Shown here: positions 10,619 to 18,948 of the stretch, piece after piece
Layout of the letters: each line of letters begins with the position of its first letter
Numbering within the stretch: the first letter of the stretch is position 1
Source: Pantoea endophytica
GTDB lineage: Bacteria > Pseudomonadota > Gammaproteobacteria > Enterobacterales > Enterobacteriaceae
Assembly (NCBI RefSeq): GCF_002858935.1
Contig: NZ_PJRT01000020.1
Span: forward strand, 62,001 to 126,000
Direction of reading: 5' to 3'
DNA: 64,000 nucleotides
The notes under the pieces: generated by a model
Database searches by the model: none
What the model saw: only the letters and a program-made list of their open reading frames with translations
Told to the model about the DNA's origin: nothing
Program-made: the position numbers and the translations under genes

Positions 10619-10867
10619 ATGCATTCACTTTCCGCCAACGAAGCCAAAACCCAATTTGGCGATATGCTGCTGAAAGCGCAGCGTGAGCCGGTCCAGATTA
10701 GCCGTAATGGAAAGCCGGTAGCAGTGGTCATCTCCGCTGAGGAGTATCAGGCGATAGAGGCCATGAAGCAGCAATTTTTGCAGGAAAAAATTGCCCGAGC
10801 CAGAAATGATATTGCCAACGGACAACTGACCGATGGTGAAACCTTTTTCGACCAACTGCTGGATTAA
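10619..10867 (+). CDS. antitoxin, Phd/YefM family
   Basis: 82-residue antitoxin. The N-terminal ~55 residues are the Phd/YefM DNA-binding and dimerisation fold (MHSLSANEAKTQFGDMLLKA, then EPVQISRNGKPVAVVISAEEY). The C-terminal ~30 residues, with ARNDIANGQLTDGETFFDQL, would wrap the toxin. The ATG at 10619 lies after the operator palindrome; an earlier in-frame ATG at 10583 would start inside the promoter and is rejected. Its stop is followed directly by the toxin ATG, so the pair is co-translated. The module sits between fklB and cpdB, where E. coli carries cycA and the ytfE-ytfH genes. Confidence 0.88.
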   Translation: MHSLSANEAKTQFGDMLLKAQREPVQISRNGKPVAVVISAEEYQAIEAMKQQFLQEKIARARNDIANGQLTDGETFFDQLLD

Positions 10868-11173
10868 ATGGCTAATTATCAGCTTACGGATGAAGCGCGA
10901 CAGGATCTTGTCGATATTCGCCGGTTCACTATGCAGAACTGGGGTGATGCGCAATCAAAAATCTATTTAAGGCGTTTGCAGGAGACGTTACGCACGCTGG
11001 CAGAAATGCCGGCATTGGGAAAAAGCAGAGCGCTGGATGTTGCAGAAGGTGTGCTCAGCTTTCCCTATGTTAGCCACATGGTTTATTACCAGCCAGGCCA
11101 GAAAGGCATTATTATTTTGGCGGTATTACATCAGAGCAGGGTGCCAGCTACGCATCTGGCAACCCGCTTATAA
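10868..11173 (+). CDS. toxin, RelE/ParE family
   Basis: 101-residue toxin of the RelE/ParE superfamily. It begins MANYQLTDEARQDLVDIRRF, the usual ParE helix, and ends with IIILAVLHQSRVPATHLATR, the typical final strand and basic tail. The central MPALGKSRALDVAEGVLSFPY also fits ParE. ParE members poison DNA gyrase and RelE members cleave mRNA; the lack of the usual RelE catalytic set favours ParE, but this is inference. The start is adjacent to the antitoxin stop. The convergent cpdB ends 4 bases after its stop. Confidence 0.88.
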   Translation: MANYQLTDEARQDLVDIRRFTMQNWGDAQSKIYLRRLQETLRTLAEMPALGKSRALDVAEGVLSFPYVSHMVYYQPGQKGIIILAVLHQSRVPATHLATRL

Positions 11174-11176
11174 CAA

Positions 11177-13123
11177 CTATTTCTTCTGCAAATCCACCTG
11201 CCACAACGCAAAACCTATCTCATCGCTGCCCACCGCTTTCATCGGGTAATCGGCGTGCTGCTCGATAAACTTCGTTGCTTTCGCGCCAGGCGCGGTCTCA
11301 AAACGGATATCCAGCGGCGTGCTGCTGTTAATCGGCGCTAAACGCCAGTTGTGATCGGCCTGCGGTTTCACTTCGCCGTGCGCTTTGGTTTCGCTGCTGA
11401 TATAGGCGGCAACCACCGAGCGGTTCTCATCCGGCGACGCGAAGGCGACATACTTATCGCCGGTGCCGGCAAACTTGCCGCCATAAGCGCGATAGTTATT
11501 GGTGGCGACCAGGAAACTGGCCTGAGGATCAATAGGTTTGCCTTGCCAGCTAAGATCCTTAATGCGCGAAGCCCCCTTGTTGATCAGCGAGCACTCTGCG
11601 TCATAGCGCGCCGGCTGCGTGACATCGATTTGATACTGCACGCCATCGATCACATCGAAGTTATAGGTACGGAAATCCCAGTTAATCAGCGCTTGCGGTT
11701 TGCTACTGTGCGGATCGATTTGATTAAACTGCGCGGCTGAACACTCCAGCCACTCTTTCACCTGTGCACCGCTGACTTTCATCACCACCAGCGTATTGGG
11801 GTAGAGATAGAGATCGGCGGCGTTACGGAAAGTGAGGTTACCTTTCTCCACTTCGACATAGCTGGCGGGATCGTTTTTGCGGCCGCCAGCTTTAAACGGC
11901 GCGGCGGCGGAGAGCACCGGCAAGCGGCCAAGATCAGGATCGCCCTGAATAAAGTGCTCGACGTAAGCGCGCTGCGCGTTGTTAACGATCTGCACCGTGG
12001 GATCGTCCTGCACCAGCGACAAGTAGCTGTACATCACGTCGGCGGATTTACCGATCGGTTTGGCAACAAAATCGCGCGTGGCGCGGTGATCCTGCTCCAG
12101 CACTTTCACCAGATCGGCATCTTCGGCAGCCAGCGATTTTTTCGCCGCGCTGTCATAAATTGGACGTGCCTCGGCTTTGCCCTGCGTAACCTGCCATTTG
12201 CCGCCCTCGTTATTCAGCACCAGATCGACCACACCCAGATGATCGCCCCACATACCGGGCATCACCGCCGGAATACCGTTAAGTGTGCCCTGGGCGATAT
12301 CAGCGCCTTTAATTGCCGCAAACTCTTTGCTCGGGAAGACCGCGTGAGCGTGACCGAACATGATGGCGTTGATGCCAGCAACCTGGCTGAGGTAATAGAC
12401 CGAATTTTCGGCCATGGCATGATAGGGTTCACTGCTCAAACCGGAGTGCGGAATAGCGATGATTATTTCAGCACCTTTTGCGCGCATTTCCGGCACATAG
12501 CGCTTCGCTGTTTCAGTGATGTCATCAACCCGCACTTTTCCCTGCAGATTGTTGCGATCCCAAACCATAATCTGCGGGGGAACGAAGCCGATGTAACCAA
12601 TTTTCAGCGTATGCGGCTTACCGTCACGGTCTGTAACGGTGGTTTCCTTGATTAAGTAGGGCGTAAACAGCGGTTTTCCGCTCTTTTCATCGATAATGTT
12701 GGCGTTGACGTAAGGGAAACGCGCGCCGGCCAGCGCTTTTTGCAGATAAGGTAAACCGTAATTGAACTCATGATTACCGAGGTTTCCGACGGCGTAATCC
12801 AGCGTATTCATCGCCTTATATACCGGATGAACTTCGCCCGGTTTTAGCCCTCTCGCCGCCATGTAATCGCCCAGCGGACTGCCCTGAATGATATCGCCGT
12901 TATCGACCAGCACGCTGTTCTTCGCTTGCGCGCGGGCCTGCTGAATTAAGGTGGCGGTGCGTACCAGGCCAAATTTCTCCGTCGGCGTATCTTTGTAATA
13001 ATCGAAATCCATCATGTTGCTGTGCAGATCGGTGGTTTCCAGAATGCGCAGATCCACCGTAGCAGCCTGTACCGTGGCGGCAGTTATACAGAGTGCCAAT
13101 AACGACATGCTCGCTTTGAACAT
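11177..13123 (-). CDS. cpdB: 2',3'-cyclic-nucleotide 2'-phosphodiesterase / 3'-nucleotidase
   Basis: Periplasmic bifunctional enzyme that hydrolyses 2',3'-cyclic nucleotides and 3'-nucleotides for salvage. The 648 residues match E. coli CpdB (647). A signal peptide ([20 protein letters not shown]) precedes the metallophosphoesterase domain, with metal-binding motifs [32 protein letters not shown] and GHAHAVFP. The 5'-nucleotidase C-terminal domain follows. The ATG at 13123 has AGGAG seven bases upstream; the frame is open 17 codons further but without support. Divergent from cysQ across 292 bases, as in E. coli. Confidence 0.97.
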   Translation of the reverse strand: MFKASMSLLALCITAATVQAATVDLRILETTDLHSNMMDFDYYKDTPTEKFGLVRTATLIQQARAQAKNSVLVDNGDIIQGSPLGDYMAARGLKPGEVHPVYKAMNTLDYAVGNLGNHEFNYGLPYLQKALAGARFPYVNANIIDEKSGKPLFTPYLIKETTVTDRDGKPHTLKIGYIGFVPPQIMVWDRNNLQGKVRVDDITETAKRYVPEMRAKGAEIIIAIPHSGLSSEPYHAMAENSVYYLSQVAGINAIMFGHAHAVFPSKEFAAIKGADIAQGTLNGIPAVMPGMWGDHLGVVDLVLNNEGGKWQVTQGKAEARPIYDSAAKKSLAAEDADLVKVLEQDHRATRDFVAKPIGKSADVMYSYLSLVQDDPTVQIVNNAQRAYVEHFIQGDPDLGRLPVLSAAAPFKAGGRKNDPASYVEVEKGNLTFRNAADLYLYPNTLVVMKVSGAQVKEWLECSAAQFNQIDPHSSKPQALINWDFRTYNFDVIDGVQYQIDVTQPARYDAECSLINKGASRIKDLSWQGKPIDPQASFLVATNNYRAYGGKFAGTGDKYVAFASPDENRSVVAAYISSETKAHGEVKPQADHNWRLAPINSSTPLDIRFETAPGAKATKFIEQHADYPMKAVGSDEIGFALWQVDLQKK

Positions 13124-13415
13124 CGCTTGCTCCTTGTTCGGTCCAATGGGCCTCTCAAAATAATGTAAAACCATGACGAATTATCATTTCAATTTGTGAT
13201 GAAGCTCGGACTTTCATCCAATATCTCCCGCCGGGCCGCGCTAAAAGCGCATTCAGCATCCCGCCATAGCCGCCGACGATGAACTATGGTATTGATATTC
13301 AAATAGATTGCTGTAGCAGACAGCACAGTCGCAGGCTGTTGAATGACAACTGCTAAAATAAGGACAGATTGGCAGTTGGTGTCTGACAGCAGAATCAGCG
13401 GAAAAGAGGTAAAGA

Positions 13416-14162
13416 ATGTTAGATAAAATTTGTCAGCTGGCGCGTGATGCGGGCGATGCCATTATGCAGGTATATAACGGCGCAGAGCCGGTTGACGTGA
13501 CCCGTAAGTCGGATGATTCTCCGGTCACCGCGGCCGATCTCGCGGCGCATCGCGTGATTGTGCAAGGTCTGACGGCGCTTTCGCCGGGGGTGCCGGTGCT
13601 ATCTGAAGAGGATCCCCCGAGCTGGGACGTGCGTCAGCACTGGCAGAAATACTGGCTGGTCGATCCGCTCGATGGCACCAAAGAGTTCATCAAGCGCAAC
13701 GGCGAGTTTACGGTCAACATTGCGCTGATCGAAAATGGCAAACCGGTATTGGGCGTGGTGTATGCGCCCGTGCTAGGCGTGATGTACTCGGCGGCTGAAG
13801 GTAAAGCCTGGAAGGAAGAGAACGGCCAGCAGACGCAGATTCATGCGCGTGAAGCGCGTCCACCGTTAGTGGTGGTTAGCCGTTCGCATTTTGAGAGCGA
13901 TACCGAGTTGCAGGAGTATTTGCACCAGCTCGGCGAGCATCAAACCACCGCGATTGGTTCATCGCTGAAGTTCTGTCTGGTAGCTGAAGGCAGCGCGCAA
14001 CTCTATCCGCGCTTCGGGCCCACTAACATCTGGGATACCGGCGCAGGCCATGCGGTGGCGATTGCCGCCGGTGCGCATGTCCACGATTGGCAGGGCAAAA
14101 CCCTCGATTACACCCCACGCGAATCGTTCCTCAATCCCGGTTTCCGCGTTTCATTGTTTTAG
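13416..14162 (+). CDS. cysQ: 3'(2'),5'-bisphosphate nucleotidase CysQ
   Basis: Magnesium-dependent, lithium-sensitive phosphatase of the inositol monophosphatase family. It converts 3'-phosphoadenosine 5'-phosphate (PAP), a by-product of sulfate assimilation, to AMP. The protein has 248 residues. Metal-site motifs are [21 protein letters not shown] and [19 protein letters not shown] ribosome site precedes the ATG. The divergent arrangement with cpdB is conserved in E. coli. Confidence 0.97.
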   Translation: MLDKICQLARDAGDAIMQVYNGAEPVDVTRKSDDSPVTAADLAAHRVIVQGLTALSPGVPVLSEEDPPSWDVRQHWQKYWLVDPLDGTKEFIKRNGEFTVNIALIENGKPVLGVVYAPVLGVMYSAAEGKAWKEENGQQTQIHAREARPPLVVVSRSHFESDTELQEYLHQLGEHQTTAIGSSLKFCLVAEGSAQLYPRFGPTNIWDTGAGHAVAIAAGAHVHDWQGKTLDYTPRESFLNPGFRVSLF

Positions 14163-14168
14163 GCTTTC

Positions 14169-14204
14169 AGCGGCGCAATTTAATACGTAATAAATTGCGC
14201 CGCT
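14169..14204. repeat. long perfect palindrome after cysQ
   Basis: Two 14-base arms, AGCGGCGCAATTTA and its exact complement, flank an 8-base loop seven bases after the cysQ stop. A second small palindrome, ATGCAT-GG-ATGCAT, follows at ~14217. The arms share the core AGCGGCGC...ATTTA with the element at 34362-34403, so both belong to one dispersed family. It could also stop transcription of cysQ and of the convergent ytfJ, although there is no T-run. Confidence 0.75.
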
Positions 14205-14259
14205 AAAGAATGTGCAATGCATGGATGCATCCGTATTGGCCGTCCACGGCAACTTCCGT

Positions 14260-14823
14260 TCACTTCTGCAACAACTCGTGAATTAACTTCATCGCCTGCT
14301 GCACTTCGTCCTGCGTCAGCGGACCATCTTTGACGTAGCGCACATGTGCGGTGTTATCCAGCACCACAATCGCGGATCCGCCTTTCTCCAGCTGCCAGGC
14401 CTGACGCGCGCTGCCGTTGCTATCGACGATAAACTGCGACCATGGAAACTGCTGCTTATTGCTCTCAAGGCTGCTGCGCACGAACATGCCGGTGCCCGGA
14501 ATCGCATCGTCGGTATTGACGATAGTGGTGGTTTGATAACGATCGTGCGGCAGATGCGCAGCTTTGATGGCTTCAATTAACGCCGCATTCTGCTCTTTAG
14601 CAGAAGAGCGCCCGGCAATATGCAGGATAACGCGAACTTTTCCGCTTAGCTGCGCGCTATTCCAGGATTTGTAGCTAAACTTATCTTCATCTTGTTGATA
14701 AACCAGCTCTCCTTTGTCGTTAACGCCAACGGCTGGCACGCGTTCACCCAGTTTGAAGGCATGTGCCGCAGCCAGGCCCGGCAGCAAGAGTGCCAGTGCT
14801 ATCACAGTGTGTCTCAAACGCAT
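14260..14823 (-). CDS. ytfJ: YtfJ, periplasmic thioredoxin-fold protein
   Basis: Secreted protein of the YtfJ family, whose fold resembles thioredoxin/peroxiredoxin but whose biochemical role is not established. The 187 residues compare with 184 in E. coli. The signal peptide (MRLRHTVIALALLLPGLAAA, 20 residues) is clear. Family stretches are GKVRVILHIAGRSSAKEQNA, PHDRYQTTTIVNTDDAIPG and FVRSSLESNKQQFPWSQFI. No CxxC motif is present. It lies between cysQ and ytfK as in E. coli. Confidence 0.94.
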   Translation of the reverse strand: MRLRHTVIALALLLPGLAAAHAFKLGERVPAVGVNDKGELVYQQDEDKFSYKSWNSAQLSGKVRVILHIAGRSSAKEQNAALIEAIKAAHLPHDRYQTTTIVNTDDAIPGTGMFVRSSLESNKQQFPWSQFIVDSNGSARQAWQLEKGGSAIVVLDNTAHVRYVKDGPLTQDEVQQAMKLIHELLQK

Positions 14824-15136
14824 TTATTACTCTCCTTGGTGATCCGACCAGTTGTTCATGTTCCTGCAATATTAGGCGTGGATGATGCGTCTGTCGCAAT
14901 GAGTTAACAGGTTTGCAACCTATGCCACAATTCCATAATGAGTGAAGGTTTATACTGGGTTTAGTGAGGCTGATAACAGAGTATTCTGTAATGATGTGTC
15001 AATTCAGTAAATAATTCACCTTTTCGGAACACGGCTAAGAAAGGATGCTCTATAGTTATGCCTCATTTGCGCTTCACGGGTTCGTACCAAATTTGGTGAC
15101 GACGGAGCGTATTAAACATTTTAGGAGTTAAACAGC
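14824..15136. other. intergenic region ytfJ-ytfK
   Basis: 313 bases between divergent genes, so it must hold both promoters. AT-rich candidates for a ytfK promoter are TATAGT near 15051 and CATAAT near 14932, but neither has a convincing -35. No small gene, RNA or repeat was recognised. Confidence 0.4.
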
Positions 15137-15343
15137 ATGAAGATCTTCCAGCGCTATAATCCGCTGCAAATTGCGAAATATGTCAAAACGCTATTTAGAG
15201 GAAGGTTGTACATCAAGGACGTGGGCGCGTTCGAGTTTGATAAGGGCAAAGTGATGTTGCCGCGTGTCAAAGATAAACAGCATCTCAGCGTGATGTCAGA
15301 AATCAATCGCCAGGTGCTGCGGCTGCAAGCCGAGTACAACTAA
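15137..15343 (+). CDS. ytfK: YtfK, DUF1107 protein (stringent-response activator)
   Basis: 68-residue cytoplasmic protein nearly identical to E. coli YtfK, starting [20 protein letters not shown]. In E. coli YtfK binds SpoT and tips it toward (p)ppGpp synthesis during phosphate or fatty-acid starvation. Conserved core: [17 protein letters not shown] and [22 protein letters not shown] is seven to eight bases before the ATG. Convergent with ytfL, with a shared terminator between. Confidence 0.96.
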   Translation: MKIFQRYNPLQIAKYVKTLFRGRLYIKDVGAFEFDKGKVMLPRVKDKQHLSVMSEINRQVLRLQAEYN

Positions 15344-15356
15344 GTAAGCATAAGAA

Positions 15357-15383
15357 AGGGCGCCGATGGCGCCCTCAGTTTTT
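15357..15383. terminator. terminator between ytfK and ytfL
   Basis: Perfect hairpin AGGGCGCC / GGCGCCCT followed by CAGTTTTT on the plus strand. The left side has few A residues, so it serves ytfK better than ytfL. Confidence 0.85.
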
Positions 15384-15407
15384 AGTGCGGTTGTTGGCTT
15401 GTCGCCA

Positions 15408-16757
15408 TCAATTGCGATCCTGGGACGACTCAGATTCATCCACCGTATTTTTGTTCACATTCAGCACCGGCGGGCGTTCATCAATACGCGTAACCAGCAG
15501 TTGGTCGATACGGTAGCTATCAATATCCACCACTTCAAACTTGTAGCCGGAAAACTTCACAAAGTCGGTACGCTTCGGAATCTTGCGCAGCATGTACATC
15601 ATGAAGCCGCCGATGGTTTCATAATTGCCAGACTGCGGGAAATCATCGATATCCAGCACGCGCATCACGTCATCAATTGGCGTGCCGCCTTCGACCAGCC
15701 ATGAGTTCTCATCGCGCGCGACAATCTGCTCTTCCTGACCTTGACCCACCAAATCGCCCATCAACGTGGTCATCACATCATTCAGCGTAATGATGCCCAC
15801 CACCAGTGCGTATTCGTTCATGATCACCGCGAAGTCTTCACCAGCGGTTTTGAAGCTTTCCAACGCTTCAGAAAGCGTCAGCGTATCCGGCACAATCAGC
15901 GCTGAACGAATCTGTACGCCGCTGTTCAGCGTCAGGCTTTGATTGCCGAGTACACGCAGCAGCAGCTCTTTGGAATCGACATAGCCGACGATGTGGTCGA
16001 TATCGCCATCGCAGACGATGAATTTCGAGTGCGGATGCTGGGCGATTTTGGTTTTCAGCGTGGTTTCATCTTCGTGCAAATCGAACCACACCACGTTCTC
16101 GCGCGAGGTCATTGATGACGGCACGGTACGCGATTCCAGCTCAAACACGTTCTCAATCAGCTCATGTTCCTGCTTACGCAGCACACCCGCCAGCGCACCG
16201 GCTTCCACCACCGCATAGATATCGTCGGAGGTGATGTCGTCTTTACGCACCATCGGCAGTTTGAACAGACGGAAGAAGACGTTCGCCAGGCCGTTGAACA
16301 GCCACACCAGCGGACGCAGCACCACCAGGCAGAAGCGCATCGGGTTGATAATGCGCAGCGCTACGGCTTCCGGTGCAATCATGCCGACGCGTTTTGGCGT
16401 CAGGTCAGCAAACAGAATGAACAGGCTGGTCACGATGGTGAAGGAGCAGATAAAACTGAGCTGTTCAGCCAATTCGGGTGCCATGATGCGGCTGAATAAG
16501 CTATTAAAGGCGGGCGAAAACGCCGCATCGCCGACGATACCGCCGAGGATCGCCACGGCATTCAGGCCAATCTGCACTACGGTGAAGAACATGCCAGGTT
16601 GTTCCTGCATCTTCAGCACGCGCTGGGCATTGATATTGCCTTCGTCAGCCAGCAGCTTCAGTTTGATCTTACGGGCGGCGGCCAGCGAGATCTCCGAAAG
16701 GGAGAAAAATGAACTGATGACGATCAGTAAAAGAATGACAAGCAAGCTATCGAGCAT
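15408..16757 (-). CDS. paeA: YtfL/PaeA, CNNM/HlyC-CorC family membrane protein (polyamine efflux)
   Basis: Inner-membrane protein of 449 residues. It has an N-terminal DUF21/CNNM transmembrane domain (residues ~1-190, with SSFFSLSEISLAAARKIKLK), two CBS domains (~210-335) and a C-terminal CorC_HlyC domain (~350-430, QIVARDENSWLVEGGTPIDD). In Salmonella and E. coli the homologue, renamed PaeA, exports putrescine and cadaverine and protects stationary-phase cells. E. coli has msrA just upstream; here that gene is missing and a long untranslated stretch remains. A GGTCC-containing leader rather than a strong ribosome site precedes the ATG. Confidence 0.92.
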   Translation of the reverse strand: MLDSLLVILLLIVISSFFSLSEISLAAARKIKLKLLADEGNINAQRVLKMQEQPGMFFTVVQIGLNAVAILGGIVGDAAFSPAFNSLFSRIMAPELAEQLSFICSFTIVTSLFILFADLTPKRVGMIAPEAVALRIINPMRFCLVVLRPLVWLFNGLANVFFRLFKLPMVRKDDITSDDIYAVVEAGALAGVLRKQEHELIENVFELESRTVPSSMTSRENVVWFDLHEDETTLKTKIAQHPHSKFIVCDGDIDHIVGYVDSKELLLRVLGNQSLTLNSGVQIRSALIVPDTLTLSEALESFKTAGEDFAVIMNEYALVVGIITLNDVMTTLMGDLVGQGQEEQIVARDENSWLVEGGTPIDDVMRVLDIDDFPQSGNYETIGGFMMYMLRKIPKRTDFVKFSGYKFEVVDIDSYRIDQLLVTRIDERPPVLNVNKNTVDESESSQDRN

Positions 16758-17208
16758 AAAAGGTCCGTTGGGTTAATCACTTGTCATTTTTGGCCTGGGC
16801 AGCGCGGGAATGGGCGTACGTCCGGTACTTGCCAGTCAAACAGGCTATCCGTGCCAAAAATGTCTGCGCCATTTCGACAAGATAAGGTTAACGTCGGGGC
16901 AGAAAGGGTGCAGGCGAGGCCTGCTGGTCGCTGATTATAGCAGCAGCGCTTATCATGCCGCTATAGGCGCGCATCAGGGGGTCGGATTAATCTGAGTGAG
17001 CGTCATTCGCGAGCTCAAGAATCGCCTTGGTTGTTGTATCGTTTAGCACATTTACCCACAATAGGTCACAATTTGGCTTAGTCGCTAAATTTGCGCCAGT
17101 AGGGGGAAAAGAGCGGCTATGCTGATGGGTAAACGCGCGCTGGTGATACCCTTCCAGAGAATAAATGCCCCTGCGGAATAGGGGCCGGCATTATTAACAG
17201 GAGTACGT
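16758..17208. other. intergenic region ytfL-tamA, long ytfL leader; msrA absent
   Basis: 451 bases between divergent genes. On the minus strand a consensus -10 (TATAAT, 16934-16939) would start a ytfL transcript near 16927 with an untranslated leader of ~170 bases. The leader can fold at GCAGGC / GCCTGC (about 16908-16922) and at GTAC-CGGAC-GTAC (about 16815-16829). Next to tamA a hairpin, GCCCCTGCGGAATAGGGGC, lies at ~17166-17184. No msrA-like frame or remnant was found on either strand. Confidence 0.5.
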
Positions 17209-18948
17209 GTGCCACGATTTCATATTTATTGGTTGGCCAGCCTGTTGCTTGCTGCACCTGCCGTTGAGGCAGCCAAAGTGCGCTTGCAGCTGGACGGTCT
17301 TAGCGGGGATTTGCAAAAGAACGTCAGGGCACGCTTGTCCACCATCGGCAGTGACGAGGTGTCGAACGACGGCCGTTTCCGCGCGCGCGTTGCGGAAGCG
17401 ATCAAAGAAGGCCTGCGGGCGCTGGGTTATTACGAACCGGAGATCGATTTTGAATCGCGCCCGGCACCGCCGCAAGGTGGTCGTCCGGTATTGATCGCAC
17501 ACGTTAAGCCCGGCGAACCGGTCAAGATCGGCGGCAGCACCATTGTGATCGAAGGTGAAGCCCGCACCGACAAGGATTACCAAGCCTGGGTCAAACAGGG
17601 CACGCCGAAAGTCGGTACACAGCTGAATCACGGCGCCTATGACAAATTTAAAAACGGCTTCTCCAGCCTGGCATTGCGTAATGGTTACTTCGACGGTGAC
17701 TTTAAGCAAAGCCAGCTTGGCGTTTCGGTTGAACGGCGCGAAGCCTTCTGGGACATCAATTACGATAGCGGCCCGCGCTACCGTTTCGGTGATGTCGGTT
17801 TCCAGGGCTCGCAAATCGACGAAGCCTATCTGCAAAATCTGGTGCCGTTCAAAAAGGGCGATTACTACAGCTCGCGCGATCTGGCCGAACTTAACCGCCG
17901 CTTGTCGGCGACCGGCTGGTTCAACTCGGTGGTGGTCGCGCCTGAGTTTGATAAAGGTCGTCAAAGCAAAGTGCTGCCGCTGAATGCGGTGGTATCGCCA
18001 CGCGTGGAAAACACCATTGAAACCGGCGTCGGTTACTCCACCGATGTCGGGCCGCGCATTAAAGGCACGTGGAAAAAACCGTGGATTAACAGCAGCGGCC
18101 ACAGCCTGGCCGCCAGCGCCTACGTTTCTGCGCCGGAGCAACAGCTCGATCTCAGCTACAAAGTCCCGCTGCTGAAAAGTCCGCTGGAGCAGTATTACAC
18201 CTTCTCCGGCGGCGTGAAGCGTACCGATCTCAACGACACCAAAGCCGATACCACCACGCTGGCGATGTCGCGAAACTGGGACAGCAGCAGCGGCTGGCAG
18301 AAGGCAATCAACCTGCGCTGGAGCCTCGATCACTTTACCCAGGCCAGCGTGACCAACACCACTATGCTGCTCTATCCGGGCGTTAGCCTGAACCGCACCC
18401 GTTCGCGCGGCGGTCTGATGCCGACGTGGGGCGATTCGCAGCGCTACTCGGTGGACGTGTCGGATACCACATGGGGTTCGGACGTTGATTTCGTCATCAT
18501 GCAGGCGCAAAACGTCTGGATTCGCACGCTCGCCGATAAGCATCGCTTTGTGGCGCGCGGCAATGTGGGCTGGATCGAAACCAACGACTTCGACAAAGTG
18601 CCGCCGGATCTGCGCTTCTTCGCCGGTGGCGATCGCAGTATTCGTGGTTACAAATACAAAGACGTATCGCCACGTGATGATAACGGCAAGCTGACCGGCG
18701 CCTCGAAAATGGCCACCGGCTCGCTTGAATATCAATACAACGTGACCGGCAAATGGTGGGGCGCGGTGTTCGTCGATTCCGGCGAAGCGGTCAACGACAT
18801 CAAGCAGAGCAACCTGAAAACCGGCGCCGGCTTCGGCGTGCGCTGGTCTTCTCCGGTCGGGCCGATCAAGTTTGATATCGCGCGGCCGATTGGCGACGAC
18901 AAGGAGCATGGATTGCAATTTTATGTAGGATTGGGGCCTGAACTATGA
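17209..18948 (+). CDS. tamA: TamA, outer-membrane subunit of the translocation and assembly module
   Basis: Omp85-family outer-membrane barrel that, with TamB, supports insertion of some autotransporters and phospholipid transport to the outer membrane. The 579 residues have a signal peptide (~1-22, ending AVEAA), three POTRA domains (~23-265) and a C-terminal 16-strand barrel. The lid-locking motif RGYKYK lies in [20 protein letters not shown]. The start is GTG with AGGAG five bases upstream. Its last four bases (ATGA) overlap the tamB start, so translation is coupled. Confidence 0.97.
   Translation: MPRFHIYWLASLLLAAPAVEAAKVRLQLDGLSGDLQKNVRARLSTIGSDEVSNDGRFRARVAEAIKEGLRALGYYEPEIDFESRPAPPQGGRPVLIAHVKPGEPVKIGGSTIVIEGEARTDKDYQAWVKQGTPKVGTQLNHGAYDKFKNGFSSLALRNGYFDGDFKQSQLGVSVERREAFWDINYDSGPRYRFGDVGFQGSQIDEAYLQNLVPFKKGDYYSSRDLAELNRRLSATGWFNSVVVAPEFDKGRQSKVLPLNAVVSPRVENTIETGVGYSTDVGPRIKGTWKKPWINSSGHSLAASAYVSAPEQQLDLSYKVPLLKSPLEQYYTFSGGVKRTDLNDTKADTTTLAMSRNWDSSSGWQKAINLRWSLDHFTQASVTNTTMLLYPGVSLNRTRSRGGLMPTWGDSQRYSVDVSDTTWGSDVDFVIMQAQNVWIRTLADKHRFVARGNVGWIETNDFDKVPPDLRFFAGGDRSIRGYKYKDVSPRDDNGKLTGASKMATGSLEYQYNVTGKWWGAVFVDSGEAVNDIKQSNLKTGAGFGVRWSSPVGPIKFDIARPIGDDKEHGLQFYVGLGPEL

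Noticed and set aside
14980..15005. Pho-box-like repeat (CTGTAAT and TGTCAAT) before ytfK
   Set aside because: E. coli ytfK has been linked to PhoB, but the two halves here are out of the 11-base register and too degenerate to call.
16810..16995. 61-residue plus-strand frame between ytfL and tamA
   Set aside because: No ribosome site, no family, overlaps the probable ytfL promoter and leader.
17194..18918. Long minus-strand open frame (574 residues) opposite tamA
   Set aside because: It mirrors tamA, has odd His/Arg/Ala-rich composition, no recognisable family and no ribosome site; a codon-bias shadow in GC-rich coding DNA.
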